From Basidiobolus meristosporus CBS 931.73 (taxonomy: Eukaryota; Basidiobolomycota; Basidiobolomycetes; Basidiobolales; Basidiobolaceae), in the NCBI GenBank assembly GCA_002104905.1, contig MCFE01000198.1, positions 62,001 through 126,000 of the forward strand: a stretch of 64,000 bases of DNA, in the 5' to 3' direction. Position numbers and translations under genes: made by a program. Under the pieces are notes generated by a model. It saw only the letters and a program-made list of their open reading frames with translations, did no database searches and was not told the origin of the DNA. Of the stretch, positions 31,390-42,375 are shown piece by piece (positions within the stretch are counted from its first letter, which is position 1; every line of letters begins with the position of its first letter).

Positions 31390-33404
31390 ATGCCGCCAAA
31401 AAATAAAGCAAAGTCATCTGGTTCTCCACCAAACCCCACTGCTGATGGCAATAGAAGAACAGTTGGACAACAGCTTGCTTTGACATTCAGTGCAACAAGC
31501 AGGGCTACATTCAAAAAAGGCCCTGTGGATAGTGTGCCCATTGAAGGTAATAATGGGGACTCCTCAGGCTCTCATTCAAGTAGGCAATTGAGAACCTGCA
31601 GAGCTACAAGCTGACCATTATGCTCAGGCAGATAAGAATGTAGCAAACTCAGTACCCTCAGTTGAAGATCAGAAAGTGGCCATGATAACATCACCACCAC
31701 CCATATTAGCAAGTTTGTTGTCAGCTCATACCAAAGCATTAATGAAGCAATTAGGTGCAGTGGCTGATAGGATAGATGCAATGGCCCAGAGAAATCAGGA
31801 TGTAGTCTGGAAACAGGATGAGCAGATAATATGTGTAGAGTAATCATTATCCCAGGTAGAGAAAGCAGTATCTTTGCTGCGAAGAAGGAACTCAAGTAGC
31901 TCAATGTCACAGCCAAGAATTGAGCCATTTCCCAATGTAACAGCAGAGGAACACTGTAGAGTCTTTGAAGAACAACAACAGTGCCCAAAGATAAAGCCCA
32001 CAGAAAACCTATCACAGCATGGGAGGGAGCCAATGTGGTGTTTATTCCAAAGCCTAAAAATCAAAAGACATTGAAGATCTGTGAAGCCACTGAGTGCAAT
32101 AATGAAGAGTGGAATGATATATAAGAGGCCATCAGAAGTCTAGCATGCCATCACCTTAAGGCCAGCATACCATGGGACCATCAGGAACTCAAGGCCAAGC
32201 AGAATGCACTTGACTTGTTCCATGAGCATTATGCTGGATTCAAACAGGCAAATGGATTTTTGGCCAGCATTGGTATGCTAAGAAAGTATCTTAAGAATGC
32301 AGAGACTATCAAAGACAGAAGAACAAGGGTGCCATGGCTAAAAAGCAGCGGCTTCCTCAAGAGCCTGCTACAAGCAGGGCCAAAGGCTCTAGACAAGCGT
32401 CAAAGAGACATCAGGCAGCTGGAAGAGTGCCAGTTAAGGACAAGCAGGCAGACATAGATGCACCAGCATAACATGTATCAAGGAAAAAGAGTAGTATCAC
32501 TCAAGAAGCACCCAGTCAAAGTAGCAGTGAAGGACCTGGCAGTGATAAAAACCAGCTGCTTTTACAGGAGCCTGTCACAACTATGGTTGAGAGCTCAAAA
32601 CAAGCTGAAAAGAAAGGTCAGGTTGCCAGAAGAGTGCCAGCAAGGGACAAGCAGGCCAAAACAGATGCGTCAGAACATAATTTATCAAGGAGAGAACACA
32701 GTTCATTACAAGAAGGACTCAGACAAAGTAGCAGTGAAAGACCTGGCAGTGATAAAGGAAAAGGTAAAAGGAAAAATGTCTACCCAAGCCTGAGACAGGG
32801 AGGCATGTAAAAAAAACTGCAGTTCTTGCCAATCAACGCCACAAGCCAGGAACAGACTGAATCCCATCATAGCCAAAAAGAATTACCAACAAGAGAATGC
32901 TGTTTTCACCAGAGTTGGAAGCACAGCCATTTGAGCTACACTCCAGCAAGGTTGACAAGTTTGCTGAAAAAGGCAATTTATCTACTACAGCCTCCACAGC
33001 CTCCATTGTTGACAGAGTGGAGATCCCACTGACAGACAAGGCTACAATGTCAAGAGCTCAAAAGACTATCACAATGCCTTCAGCAATGTTTTGGAACATT
33101 AATAGGCACACCAAGAGGTTGCAGCACTTCTTCAAGAGCAGTGCACAAGAAAATGCACTGGAATATTGCAAGATTTACTGCAAAGACTGGCAGATGAGGA
33201 GCTAGACCTTGCAGTGCTGGCTGAAGACCAGGACATGTGGGAACCAGTGAAGGAACAGTGGCACAAAGCTGTTGGGTTCCCACCAAAGTTGCAGAACCAG
33301 AGCATTACTGCAGAAATACTTATTGAGCGGTGGATTTCAATTGAGTTACTGTTGCGTGGGAAGTTGGGCTTTATGTTAGTGTTGGGTAAAGAGACTTGTA
33401 CAAG
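31390..33404 (+). pseudogene. Accessory ORF of DNA transposon 1 (unknown function)
   Basis: Begins MPPKNKAKSSGSPPNPTADG. Then a stretch with ITSPPPILASLLSAHTKALM and QLGAVADRIDAMAQRNQ, a helical part with HEHYAGFKQANGFLASIGML, a low-complexity part with internal repeats (32420-32790), and a C-terminal part with LQRLADEELDLAVLAEDQDM. Several frame breaks. CACTA elements often carry a second gene (TnpA) that binds the ends; that would fit the position, but no similarity is visible. The same ORF recurs in DNA transposons 2, 3, 5 and 6. Confidence 0.65.
32420..32790 (+). repeat. Internal repeat in the accessory ORF
   Basis: Two units of roughly 180 bp encode the pattern VPxxDKQAxxDA ... SRxxxSxxQExxxQSSSExPGSDK. 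DNA transposons 2 and 6 carry related units. Confidence 0.65.
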
Positions 33405-33559
33405 TTGATACAATAGGTAATTGAGGTACAACTGAAGTTTCAACAGAAATAAATCAATTTGTATGCATTAAAAGTAAGAGAAACAGTTGAGTCAGGAAGT
33501 AAGGAGTGTGAAAAAGAGGCAATAGCCAGTCAATTCACACAATTGTAGGAGGTGATAGA

Positions 33560-34293
33560 AGAGTTATTCTGTTGGATAGTGCCATATTGAGCCATGAGTA
33601 CCAAATGATGCCATAGTGTGCCAGAGAGGCCAATTGAGCCTCTACCTGGCCACAGAGTGTGAAACATAGCTCCGCATCTTCATGCAAAGCAGCCCCTTTG
33701 TTTCACCCATTGTGTTGGAGAAAATCCATTTTTTGACCTTTTTTTTTAGATCAATGTTGCGCAGGATGTGTTAGAGCACAAGCAGATTGAAGATACGCAT
33801 CTGGTACTCAATACCCAGGGCACTCTGAATCTAGCTCCTGTAGCTTGTATCATGTCACAAAAATGAATGGCACTATCTTGGTCCACTGGTACTATCTGGC
33901 ACTATATTTAAATATTAGCCCTAAAGTAAGATCTATACAAAGCACTTATAGTGCCAGATAGTACCAGTAGACCAAGATAGTGCCATTCATTTTTGTGACA
34001 TGATACAAGCTACAGGAGCTAGATTCAGAGTGCCATGGGTATTGAGTACCAGATGCATATCTTCAGTTCTCCTGTGCTCTTACACATCCTGAGTTACATT
34101 GATCCACAAAAAAAGGTCAAAAAATGGATTTTCTCTTGTGCAATGGGTGAAACACAGGGGCTGCTTTACATGTAGATGCAGAGCTATGTTTCACACTCTG
34201 TGGCCAAGTATAGGCTCACTTGACCTCTCCGGCACACTATGGCATCATTTGGCACTCATGGCTCAATGTTGCACTATCCAACAGAACAGGTCT
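33560..34293. mobile_element. Foldback element 1 (734-bp palindrome)
   Basis: Two arms of about 330 bp are inverted copies around a ~60-bp centre near 33900-33960. Outer ends are AGAGTTATTCTGTTGG and CCAACAGAACAGGTCT. AGA is duplicated at 33557-33559 and 34294-34296. DNA transposon 2 has the empty site (GTGATAGAGTG at about 41650). Confidence 0.9.
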
Positions 34294-34520
34294 AGAGTGT
34301 CCAGGATCAGAAAGTGAGCAAATTGGCAGGGAACCAATCAAAAGCCACTTATACATTGTTGTGATGAAAAATTTTGACAAAGTTTTTTGTGAAATCTGAG
34401 GTGCAATTATTTTTCAATGGTATCTGGACAGTGTCCTGACAAGATCAGTACCTCTTAGTCATGGGACATTAACTTTGTGGCAGCCTTTTGATGGGATCAT
34501 CTCAATAATTTTTCATAGGG

Positions 34521-34897
34521 CAAATATAAGTTTCTTATACATCAAATGGATGTAAAAGCTGCATTTTTGAATAGAGAACTTGATGAGGATGTCTATATGG
34601 ACAAGTCAGATGGGTTTGTTGACCAAGATAGCCCCTATTTGGTCTGCAAGCTAAAAATGTCCCTGTAAGGACTTGAGCAATGACCAAGAGCCTGGAATTA
34701 CAAAATAGTTTCTGATTTGGAATCTTTGAGTTTCAACAGGAGTAATGCTGACTATAATATATACTATAAGCCAGATAGAGCAAGTCCAGTTCTATTAGCT
34801 CTATATGTGGATGATCTTATTGTAGCCAACAATAGCCCAGAAACATTGGAAGAGACTAAATCCAGCCTATCTAAAGAGCTCAAGATGTCCAATCTAG
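34521..34897 (+). pseudogene. Copia A reverse transcriptase, next part
   Basis: Continues from 28001 across DNA transposon 1: HQMDVKAAFLNRELDEDVYM-like sequence, then LLALYVDDLIVANNSPETLE at about 34790-34850. The RT motif YVDD is intact here, although stops occur before it. It ends at the 5-bp TCTAG duplicated by the solo LTR. Confidence 0.85.
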
Positions 34898-35399
34898 TGT
34901 TATGAATAGACACAAGGCAGGAGGAAAAGCTAGGCATGGCAGGAAAGGACTTAGGTGTGGACCATCAACAAGGCTGTTTATTCAAGACCTGGGTTTATCA
35001 GACTGAGGAATACTTAAGGGGGGATAGGACTATATATACTTTTTGGCTATTCTGATGCCAAGGAGTATTAGCTAATACTAATGGGGTTATGGGGTGAGGC
35101 ACAGCAGCAGTGCTGGGGATAATAATATAGAAGGCAAGGCACTGAAACAGGATGGGGAAATGGATAGGGACACCTTATCATGTGACTAAGTCATGTGACC
35201 TGGTATTTGCATATATGGTACTGGACTATGAAAAATACGGTGGGAAGCTTCCATGGAATGTTCCATTGTGTAACAATGGTTTGGAATGGTCAGGAACTTT
35301 CTGGAAGGTGGTAGAAGGTTCCAGAAGGAATCTCTTAGAAATTGAGCTAGGAAGCTGAAACTTGGCATGGGTGTTCATGGTTGTCATGTGATCATAACA
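34898..35399. mobile_element. Solo LTR, about 502 bp, third LTR family
   Basis: Begins TGTTATGAATAGACAC and ends GTGATCATAACA (inverted TGTTATGA/TCATAACA). Flanks TCTAG and TCCAG look like a 5-bp target duplication with one change. A TATATATAC box is at about 35031-35039. No related internal region is seen in the window. Confidence 0.8.
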
Positions 35400-35916
35400 T
35401 CCAGTTCCTATGAGAAATAACTTGGTACTGCTGGTGGATCCAATCCAGATCTGCAGTCTGGATCCCATTTAGAGACTGTCATAATACCAGCAGCTTGTAA
35501 TTAGTGACCCTCTCAATGATCTTATTACAGGATTGCAATGGCATTTTGCTAATTTTACTACCAAATAAAGGGATAAAACTTGACAACATTTGATAGGTGC
35601 GGTGACAATAATTGCATTGTATTGTTGCAGTCTTATTGCACTCTGCAACTATTTTAAATGGATACAACTGGCCGCAACATTCAATTGCCTTATATGGCAA
35701 GAAGCTTGACAATATTTTGACAGCCTCACAGCAAGACTCTGATGGCATTATATTGGCAGTATGATGGCCTACAGCTGGATCTTTGTAATGCTACTGCACC
35801 AATTTACCAAATGGCATCCTTCTTCTACCTCCACTTGCAAAATTCATATCTTCCACTGTAGAATCACCCTTCTTTGTTTGCTTACCCACTACCACCCTGG
35901 GCATTCCACATATAGT

Positions 35917-38560
35917 TTAATCAGAAAAACCTATGGCCTCCTGCTTACTAGCCTCTAAAGACATGCACATCTGCCACAATTGACATACTTCTATCACCTC
36001 AATTTTACAGCTTTTTAGTGAGATGCTTGCAAAGCTGCCATTTTTCTTGTATTGATGGTTACATAAACATCTTGCCAACATATGCTTGGTTGCTGCTACT
36101 TCTGCCATGAATACCTCCTGAATATCTGCAAGGACTATTTGGTATTTAGCCAAAATATTCCTTCCCTTGCTGGATTCTAGTCCCCCTTATAGGTGTATTC
36201 TGGCTCTTGTTTGTATAGGTTCCATACTGGATGGTGTAGAAGTTGGCTTGTGACCAAGAGAAGTCAAGCATACCTTGGTAGAGTTATCCCAATAAAAGTT
36301 AGTTGCTTGTTGCACCCAACCCAACTTTGCATAACTTAACTAATTACTCACATATTGGGGCTTCTTAGCTTCTTAATGCCATAGGCATAGGTGTCTCCAT
36401 GTGCACATTTGTCCTCAGTATGTTCCAACTCCTCATGGCTGTCCTCCATGTGCCAACATATCACATCCATGATGGACTTGAAGATAATATTCTTGATGAG
36501 AATGGGATATGAGAGTACCTGCAACTTGACTTGTTTTCCCAACTCCCCACACATCCACTCCATAGGAAGTTCCCAAAAGGCAAAGCAAGGTCCAATAGTC
36601 TCAACACACCAAGCAAGATGGAGTAGCATACAGATACAGTAGCAGCAGAGATCTACATGTACAGCTTTATGTTTGTAGTATAGTCTCTCAAATCCTGTCA
36701 CAAACTCTTTGCACAAAAGCTGTAGATGCATCAAGTTTGCATTTGTGATTTGCTTCTGGATAAATATTTCTACAATGTCCACACATGACTCCCAATGCTT
36801 CCAATGTACAACTTGAATAAATATATATCCAGTTCATCCAGTCCTAGCGCTTGTATTGTTGCATATGTGTATAAAAGCTAATTGGAGCCTGTGGGAATTA
36901 CTTAGAGTAGCAGATACTCTGTAATATCTTGCTACTTTTTTCAAATTTCTCTGGTATCTCAAAGGGCTCATTTAGCTTGAAATGCCCCATGTACAACTGG
37001 GTCATCAGTATAGGAATATTGCTGATAAGCAAATGCATTGCTCCCAGTGGAAAGCTTTTGCGCCAACAGATACCCCCTATCTTAAGTATCCCTGGTTTCC
37101 ATTTGATTCCATATTCTGGCCAATGGCTTATAGCTTGCCAACTTTGCTGCAATTGCATGCTGACTTCTGTACATTCCCTCTGTGGAAAGATGATGTTCTC
37201 AGTGCTGGTGTTTGGATAATAATAATGTGTGTGAGCAATCAAGTAAATCCCCTAGATCTTTCACATTTGGCAGCAATACCATCCTTTGTGCCTGGAAAAA
37301 CCTGCTATCTTGCTGATGGCTGGGGTATCTCCAATGCAGATAATAATATGCACTTTTGCATAATGGTCATTTACTGTTATCCCAATGGAAAGCATATAAT
37401 ATTCATCCAGCAATGGATACAGGTAGTTATCCAGGCTGGATGGTGATTTATGCCCAGATACCAGTGAGACTACCATCAGATTATTGCTCTGATACCATAA
37501 GATGGGCAGCAGATTCAGAATAATGAGAATCAGTGGCCAGCAGGACTTGCTGGTAGAGTACTTGATTAATGAAAATCCATCAAGTGCAAAGGTAAAGGCA
37601 TGGTCATACATATCTTCATTGTAGCCCTTGCTTCTTAGCTGTTTGTAATGTTGCCCTTTGAATATATTGAATATGTTTGCGCTTGATTGATACTAAGTGC
37701 AGTAATGTATAGCTTTGCAATATTAGTTAGACTGCATCAGCTTCCTCAGACAGGGTATTACTGGACTGTATCCAGAGTGTGAACAATGTCTTCCCTCAAT
37801 GGTAGTGGATATCTGACAATTTGCACATGTTGCAATGGTAGCATTCTTGGATGTCAATGCCATGCAGCTATTAATACATGCTGGAATCAGGACAGACTCT
37901 GGATCATATGCTGCCAGCTACATGATGGTTGTCCACTTGTACCATGTACATGGAAAGTTGCATGCTGGAATGATTTTGGCAAGAAGTAGTAATAAATCCA
38001 CAAAGCCCCCATTACTGATATTAGTGGAAACATGCCACTTCTTTAGCCACAACATTACATCATTCACTAGTAGATGGATTACTGGGCTCACTTGGCGCCA
38101 TAAAGTATCCTTGGCATTTGTTTCAATGGGTGTTGTCTCTTTGCACATTGGGATTTGACTGGGCTCATACATGGTACTGTTGTTAGAGGAGATAGGTGCA
38201 CAATCCATCTGTGAACCTTCTTTGTCAGAGCTATGACTCTGCATGCCATACTTGGAAGGCTGAGGTGAGCCTAAAGGCATCACAAACTCACCTGACTCAG
38301 TTTGCACAAGGTGACAAAGATGGCCAGGTGCCAATATAGAAGTATCAACTGGCTGGCAAGAGAATGTTGGTACTGTAGTGACCAATCAATGGTCAAATAT
38401 GACTTGTGTGGCAAAATGCTGGCTGTGATCCTTGTAATACTTCCTATGCTGTCTGCATGCTTTGTGGCTGAGAGGCTTGCCACAATAGCCACATGGCCTT
38501 TTTTCTCTTCTCTAATGGCATTGAGTCAAAGTAGTTTTGTCCATGGAGCAAATGGTTTGA
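35917..38560 (-). pseudogene. Tnp2-like transposase of DNA transposon 2
   Basis: Pieces at 35917-36153, 36348-36782, 36898-37242, 37261-37611 and 37918-38385 match those of transposon 1: LDGFSLIKYSTSKSCWPLIL, ICIGDTPAISKIAGFSRHKG, CGELGKQVKLQVLSYPILIK. Broken by stops and frameshifts. Confidence 0.8.
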
Positions 38561-38640
38561 CCTTCAACAATGTGATGCTATTATATCACTTTTTGGTCAA
38601 TACTCATGTTAATTTAAGACAGTCTTGTATTTGAGATATT

Positions 38641-39368
38641 AGACTTGTTCCATTGGATTATGGCACATAGAGCCGTGAGTGCCAAATGATGCCATAGTAT
38701 GCCAGGGAGGCCAGGTAAGCCTATACTTGGCCACAGAGTGTAGGCATAGCTCTTCACCTTCATGGAAAGCAGCCCCTTTGTTTCACCCAGCATGTTGGAG
38801 AAAATCCATTTTTTGACCTTTTTTTGGGATCAATGTTGTGCAGGATGTGTAAGAGCACAGAAGGACTGAAGAAATGCATCTGGTACTCAATACATATGGC
38901 ACTCTGAATCTAGCTCCTGTGGGTTGTATCATGTTACAAAAATGCATTGCACTATCTTGGTCCACTGGTACTATCTGGTGCTATAAGTACTTTGTATAGA
39001 TCTTACTTAGTGCTAATATTTAAATATAGTGCCAGATAGTACCAGTGGACCAAGATAGTGCCATGCATTTTTGTGAAATGATACAACCTACAGGAGCTAG
39101 ATTCAGAGTGCCATGGGTGTTGGGTACCAGGTGCATGTCTTCAATCCTTTTGTGTGCTCACTCACCATGCACAACACTGATCCAAAAAAAAGGTTTAAAA
39201 AGAATTTTGTCCAGTACAATGAGTGAAACACAGGGCTGCTTTGCATGACAATGCAGAGCTATGTTTCAGACTCTGTGACCAAGCATAGGCTCACTTGGCC
39301 TCCCTGGCATAATATGGCATCATTTGGCACTCATGTCTCAATGTGGCACTATCCAAAGGAACAAGTCT
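38641..39368. mobile_element. Foldback element 2 (728-bp palindrome)
   Basis: Ends AGACTTGTTCCATTGG and GGAACAAGTCT. ATT is duplicated at 38638-38640 and 39369-39371; transposon 1 shows the uninterrupted site (GACATTGCACC at about 31258). Arms of about 335 bp. The short centre (about 38980-39025) is the reverse complement of that in foldback element 1. Confidence 0.9.
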
Positions 39369-39494
39369 ATTGCACCTACATGAATGTTAGATTCAATGAT
39401 GACCTGCCATAATAAGCATTACAAATAAAGTTGTGGCACCATACACACAAGCATATGTAACACTATTTCCCCTTTGGTTTTACTCACTTCCATG

Positions 39495-41430
39495 TCTATG
39501 CTGCCAAAAAATAAAGCAACGCCATCTGGTTCCCAACCAAACCCCACTGCTGAAAGCAGCAGAAGAATGGTTGGACAACAGCTTGCTTTACATTCAGTGC
39601 AGAAGCAGGGCTACATCCCAAAAAGGCCATGTTCAAAGTGCGCCTACTGAACATAATAATGCGGACTCCTCAGGCTCTCAGTCAAGTAGGCAATTGAGAA
39701 TCTCTACAGTGCCACAAGCTGACTGTTATGCTCAGGCAGATGAAAATGTAGCAAATGCAGTACCCTTGGTTAATAACCAACAAGTAGTCATCATAACATC
39801 ACCACCACCCATATTATCAAGTTTATTGTCAGCTCATACTAAAGCATTAATGAAGCAATTAGGTGCAGTGGCTGATAGGATAGTTGCAATGGCCCAGAGA
39901 AATCAGAAAATAGTTCAGATACAGGATGAGCAGATAATATGTGTAGAGCAATCAATATCCCAGGTGGAGAAACCAGTATCTTTGCTGCAAAGCAGGAACT
40001 CAAGTAGCTCAATGCCACAGCCAGGAGTTGAGCCATTTCCCAATGTAACAGCAGAGGAACACCATACAGTTTTTGAAGCATAACAACAGTGACCAAAGAT
40101 AAAGCCCACAGAAAGCCTATCACAGTATGGGAGGGAGACAATGTGGTGTTTATACCAAAGCCTAAAAATTAACAGACATTGAAGATCTGTGAAGCTGTTG
40201 AGTGCAATAATGAAGAGTGGGCTAATATACAAGAGGCTGTCAGAAGTCTAGCATGCCATCACCTTAAGGCTGGCATACCATGGGACCATCAGGAACTCAA
40301 GGCCAAGCAGAATACACTTGACTTGTTCCATGAGCATTATGCTGGATTCAAACAGGCAAATGGATTTTTAGCCAGCATTGGTATGCTAAGAAAGTATCTT
40401 AAGAATAGCAGAGACTATCAAAGACAGAAGAACAAGGGTGCCATGGCTAAAAACCAGCAGCTTCCTCAAGAGCCTGTTACAAGCAGGGCCAAAGCTCCAG
40501 ACAAGCATCAAAGAGACATCAGGTAGCTGGAAGAGTGCCAATTAGGGACAAGCAGGCAGATACAGATGCACCAGCACACCATTTATTAAGGATAAAGTGT
40601 AGTACCACTCAAGAAGCACCCAGTCAAAGTAGCAGTGAAGGACCTGGCAGTGATAAAAACTAGCCACTTTTACAGGAGCCTGTTGCAACTATGGTTAAGA
40701 GCTCAAAACTAGCGGAAAAGAAATGTCAGGTTGCCAGAAGAGTGCCAGCAAGGGGCAAGCAGGCCAAAGCAGATGCATCAGAGCAGAATTTATCAAGGAG
40801 AAAGCACAGTTCATTACAAAAAGCACTCAGATAAAGTAGCAGTGAAAGACCTGGCGGTGATAAAGGAAAAGGTAAACGGAAAAATGTCTACTCAAGCCTG
40901 AGACAGGGAAGCATGCAAAAGAAACTGCAGTTCTTGCTAATTAATGCCGCAAGCCTGGAACAGATTGAATCCCACCATAGCTAAGAAGAATTACCAACAA
41001 GAAAACAGCTGTTTTCACAAGAGTTGAAAGCACCACCAGTTGAGCTACAGTCCAGCAAGGTAGAACAGTTTGCAGAAAAAGGCAACTTGCCTGCCATAGC
41101 CTCCACATTCTCCATTGTTGACAGAGTGGAGACCCCACTGACAGACAAGCTTACAATGCCAAGAGCTTGAGAGACTATCACAATGCCTTCAGTGGAATTT
41201 TAGAACATTAATAGGCACACCAAGAGGTTGCAGCACTTCTTCTACAGCAGTGCTCAAGAAAACTCACTTGAAAATTGCAAGGATTTGTTGCAAAGACCGG
41301 CAGATATGGTGCTAGACCTTGCAGTGCTGGCTGAAGACTGGGATGTCTGGGAACCAGTGAATGAACAGTGGTTCCTGTCAAAGTTGTGTAACCGGAGTGT
41401 TACAGCAGAAATACTAATTGAGTGGTAGAT
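39495..41430 (+). pseudogene. Accessory ORF of DNA transposon 2
   Basis: Begins MLPKNKATPSGSQPNPTAES-like sequence. The 39433-40083 and 40179-40526 frames give ITSPPPILSSLLSAHTKALM and HEHYAGFKQANGFLASIGML. A C-terminal part is at 41228-41428. Same order as in transposon 1, with different breaks. Confidence 0.65.
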
Positions 41431-41878
41431 TTTAATGGAGTTACTTGTTGAGTGTGGAGTTAGGTTTAATGTTAGTGTAGGGAATAGGTACATGTATACA
41501 TCAATATAATTGGCAATTGAGATACAACCAAAGTTTCAATGAAAATAAATCAATTTGTATGCATGGAAGGTAAGAGAAATAGCTGAGTCAGGCAGTAAGG
41601 AGTGTGAAAAAGAGGCAATAGCCAATCAATGCACACAATTGTAGGAGGTGATAGAGTGTTTGGGATTGGAAAGTAAGCAAATTGGCAGGGAACCAATCAA
41701 AAGCCACTTAAGCATTATTGTGATGAAAAATTTTGACCAAGTTTTTGTGAAATCTGGGGTGCAATTATTTTTCAATGGTCTCTGGATAGTGTCCTGACAG
41801 GATCAGTACCTCTTAGTCACAGGACTTTAGCTTTGTGATGGCCTTTTGACAGAATCATTACAATAATTTTTCATAGGG

Positions 41879-42375
41879 CTAGGAGAACTCAGTTAATACT
41901 TAGGCATAAAGTTCACCATAGACAAGAGTACCCAGACTGTCACCTTAAGCCAATCCAAGTATATTCAAGATATACTAAAGAGGTACAAAATGGAAGACTG
42001 TAAACCAGCAGCTACCCCAATGGAGACAAAACTTAACTTGGTCAAACCCAACTAAATCAAGAGAGCTTGGTGCCATCTGAAAACCCTGAGTTTCCTTATC
42101 AGTCTATAGTTAGCAGTCTGATGTATATTGTGCTTGGAAAATGTCCAGATATCTCAAATGCAGTGGGAGTTGTCAGCTAGGATAATCAGAACTATGGATT
42201 CAATCATGTTGCAGCAGTTAAGCAGATTATTGAACACCTGAAAGGAACTGCTGATATCTGATTAACATACACCCACAAGGATTAAGATCACATTCTTGTG
42301 GGACATTCTGAAGCTGATTGAGAACAAAAATTTAGATAACAGTAGGTTCACCACAGGATTCAACTTTCTCTATTA
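41879..42375 (+). pseudogene. Copia A RT end and RNase H start
   Basis: Resumes at CTAGGAGAACTCAGTTA. It shows pieces of the RT C-terminal region (SQSKYIQDILKRYKMEDCKP-like) and the PYQSIVSSLMYIVLGKCPDI-like RNase H connection. It ends at a PRFTTGFNFLYY-like point where DNA transposon 3 enters. The rest of element A is not in the window. Confidence 0.75.

Larger units (their letters stand above)
28002..34520 (-). mobile_element. DNA transposon 1, 6.5 kb, CCCTATG ends, Tnp2-like transposase plus accessory gene
   Basis: Left end CCCTATGAAAAATAATTTGG at 28002; right end AATAATTTTTCATAGGG to 34520. CAAA is duplicated (27998-28001 and 34521-34524), and removal restores the copia RT stretch IAAKY. 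It holds a degenerate transposase on the minus strand and a divergent accessory ORF on the plus strand, with about 220 bp between their starts. A 734-bp foldback element sits in its right part. The transposase resembles the Tnp2/CACTA group, but the ends are not CACTA and the duplication here is 4 bp. Confidence 0.88.
35406..41878 (-). mobile_element. DNA transposon 2, 6.5 kb, same family as transposon 1
   Basis: Left end TCCTATGAGAAATAACTTGG, right end ending TTTTTCATAGGG. CTAG lies on both sides of the copia A sequence (34894-34897 before the solo LTR and 41879-41882), with one extra T on the left. Transposase pieces lie on minus at about 35920-38560 and the accessory ORF on plus at 39495-41430. 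It carries foldback element 2 between the two genes. Confidence 0.87.
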
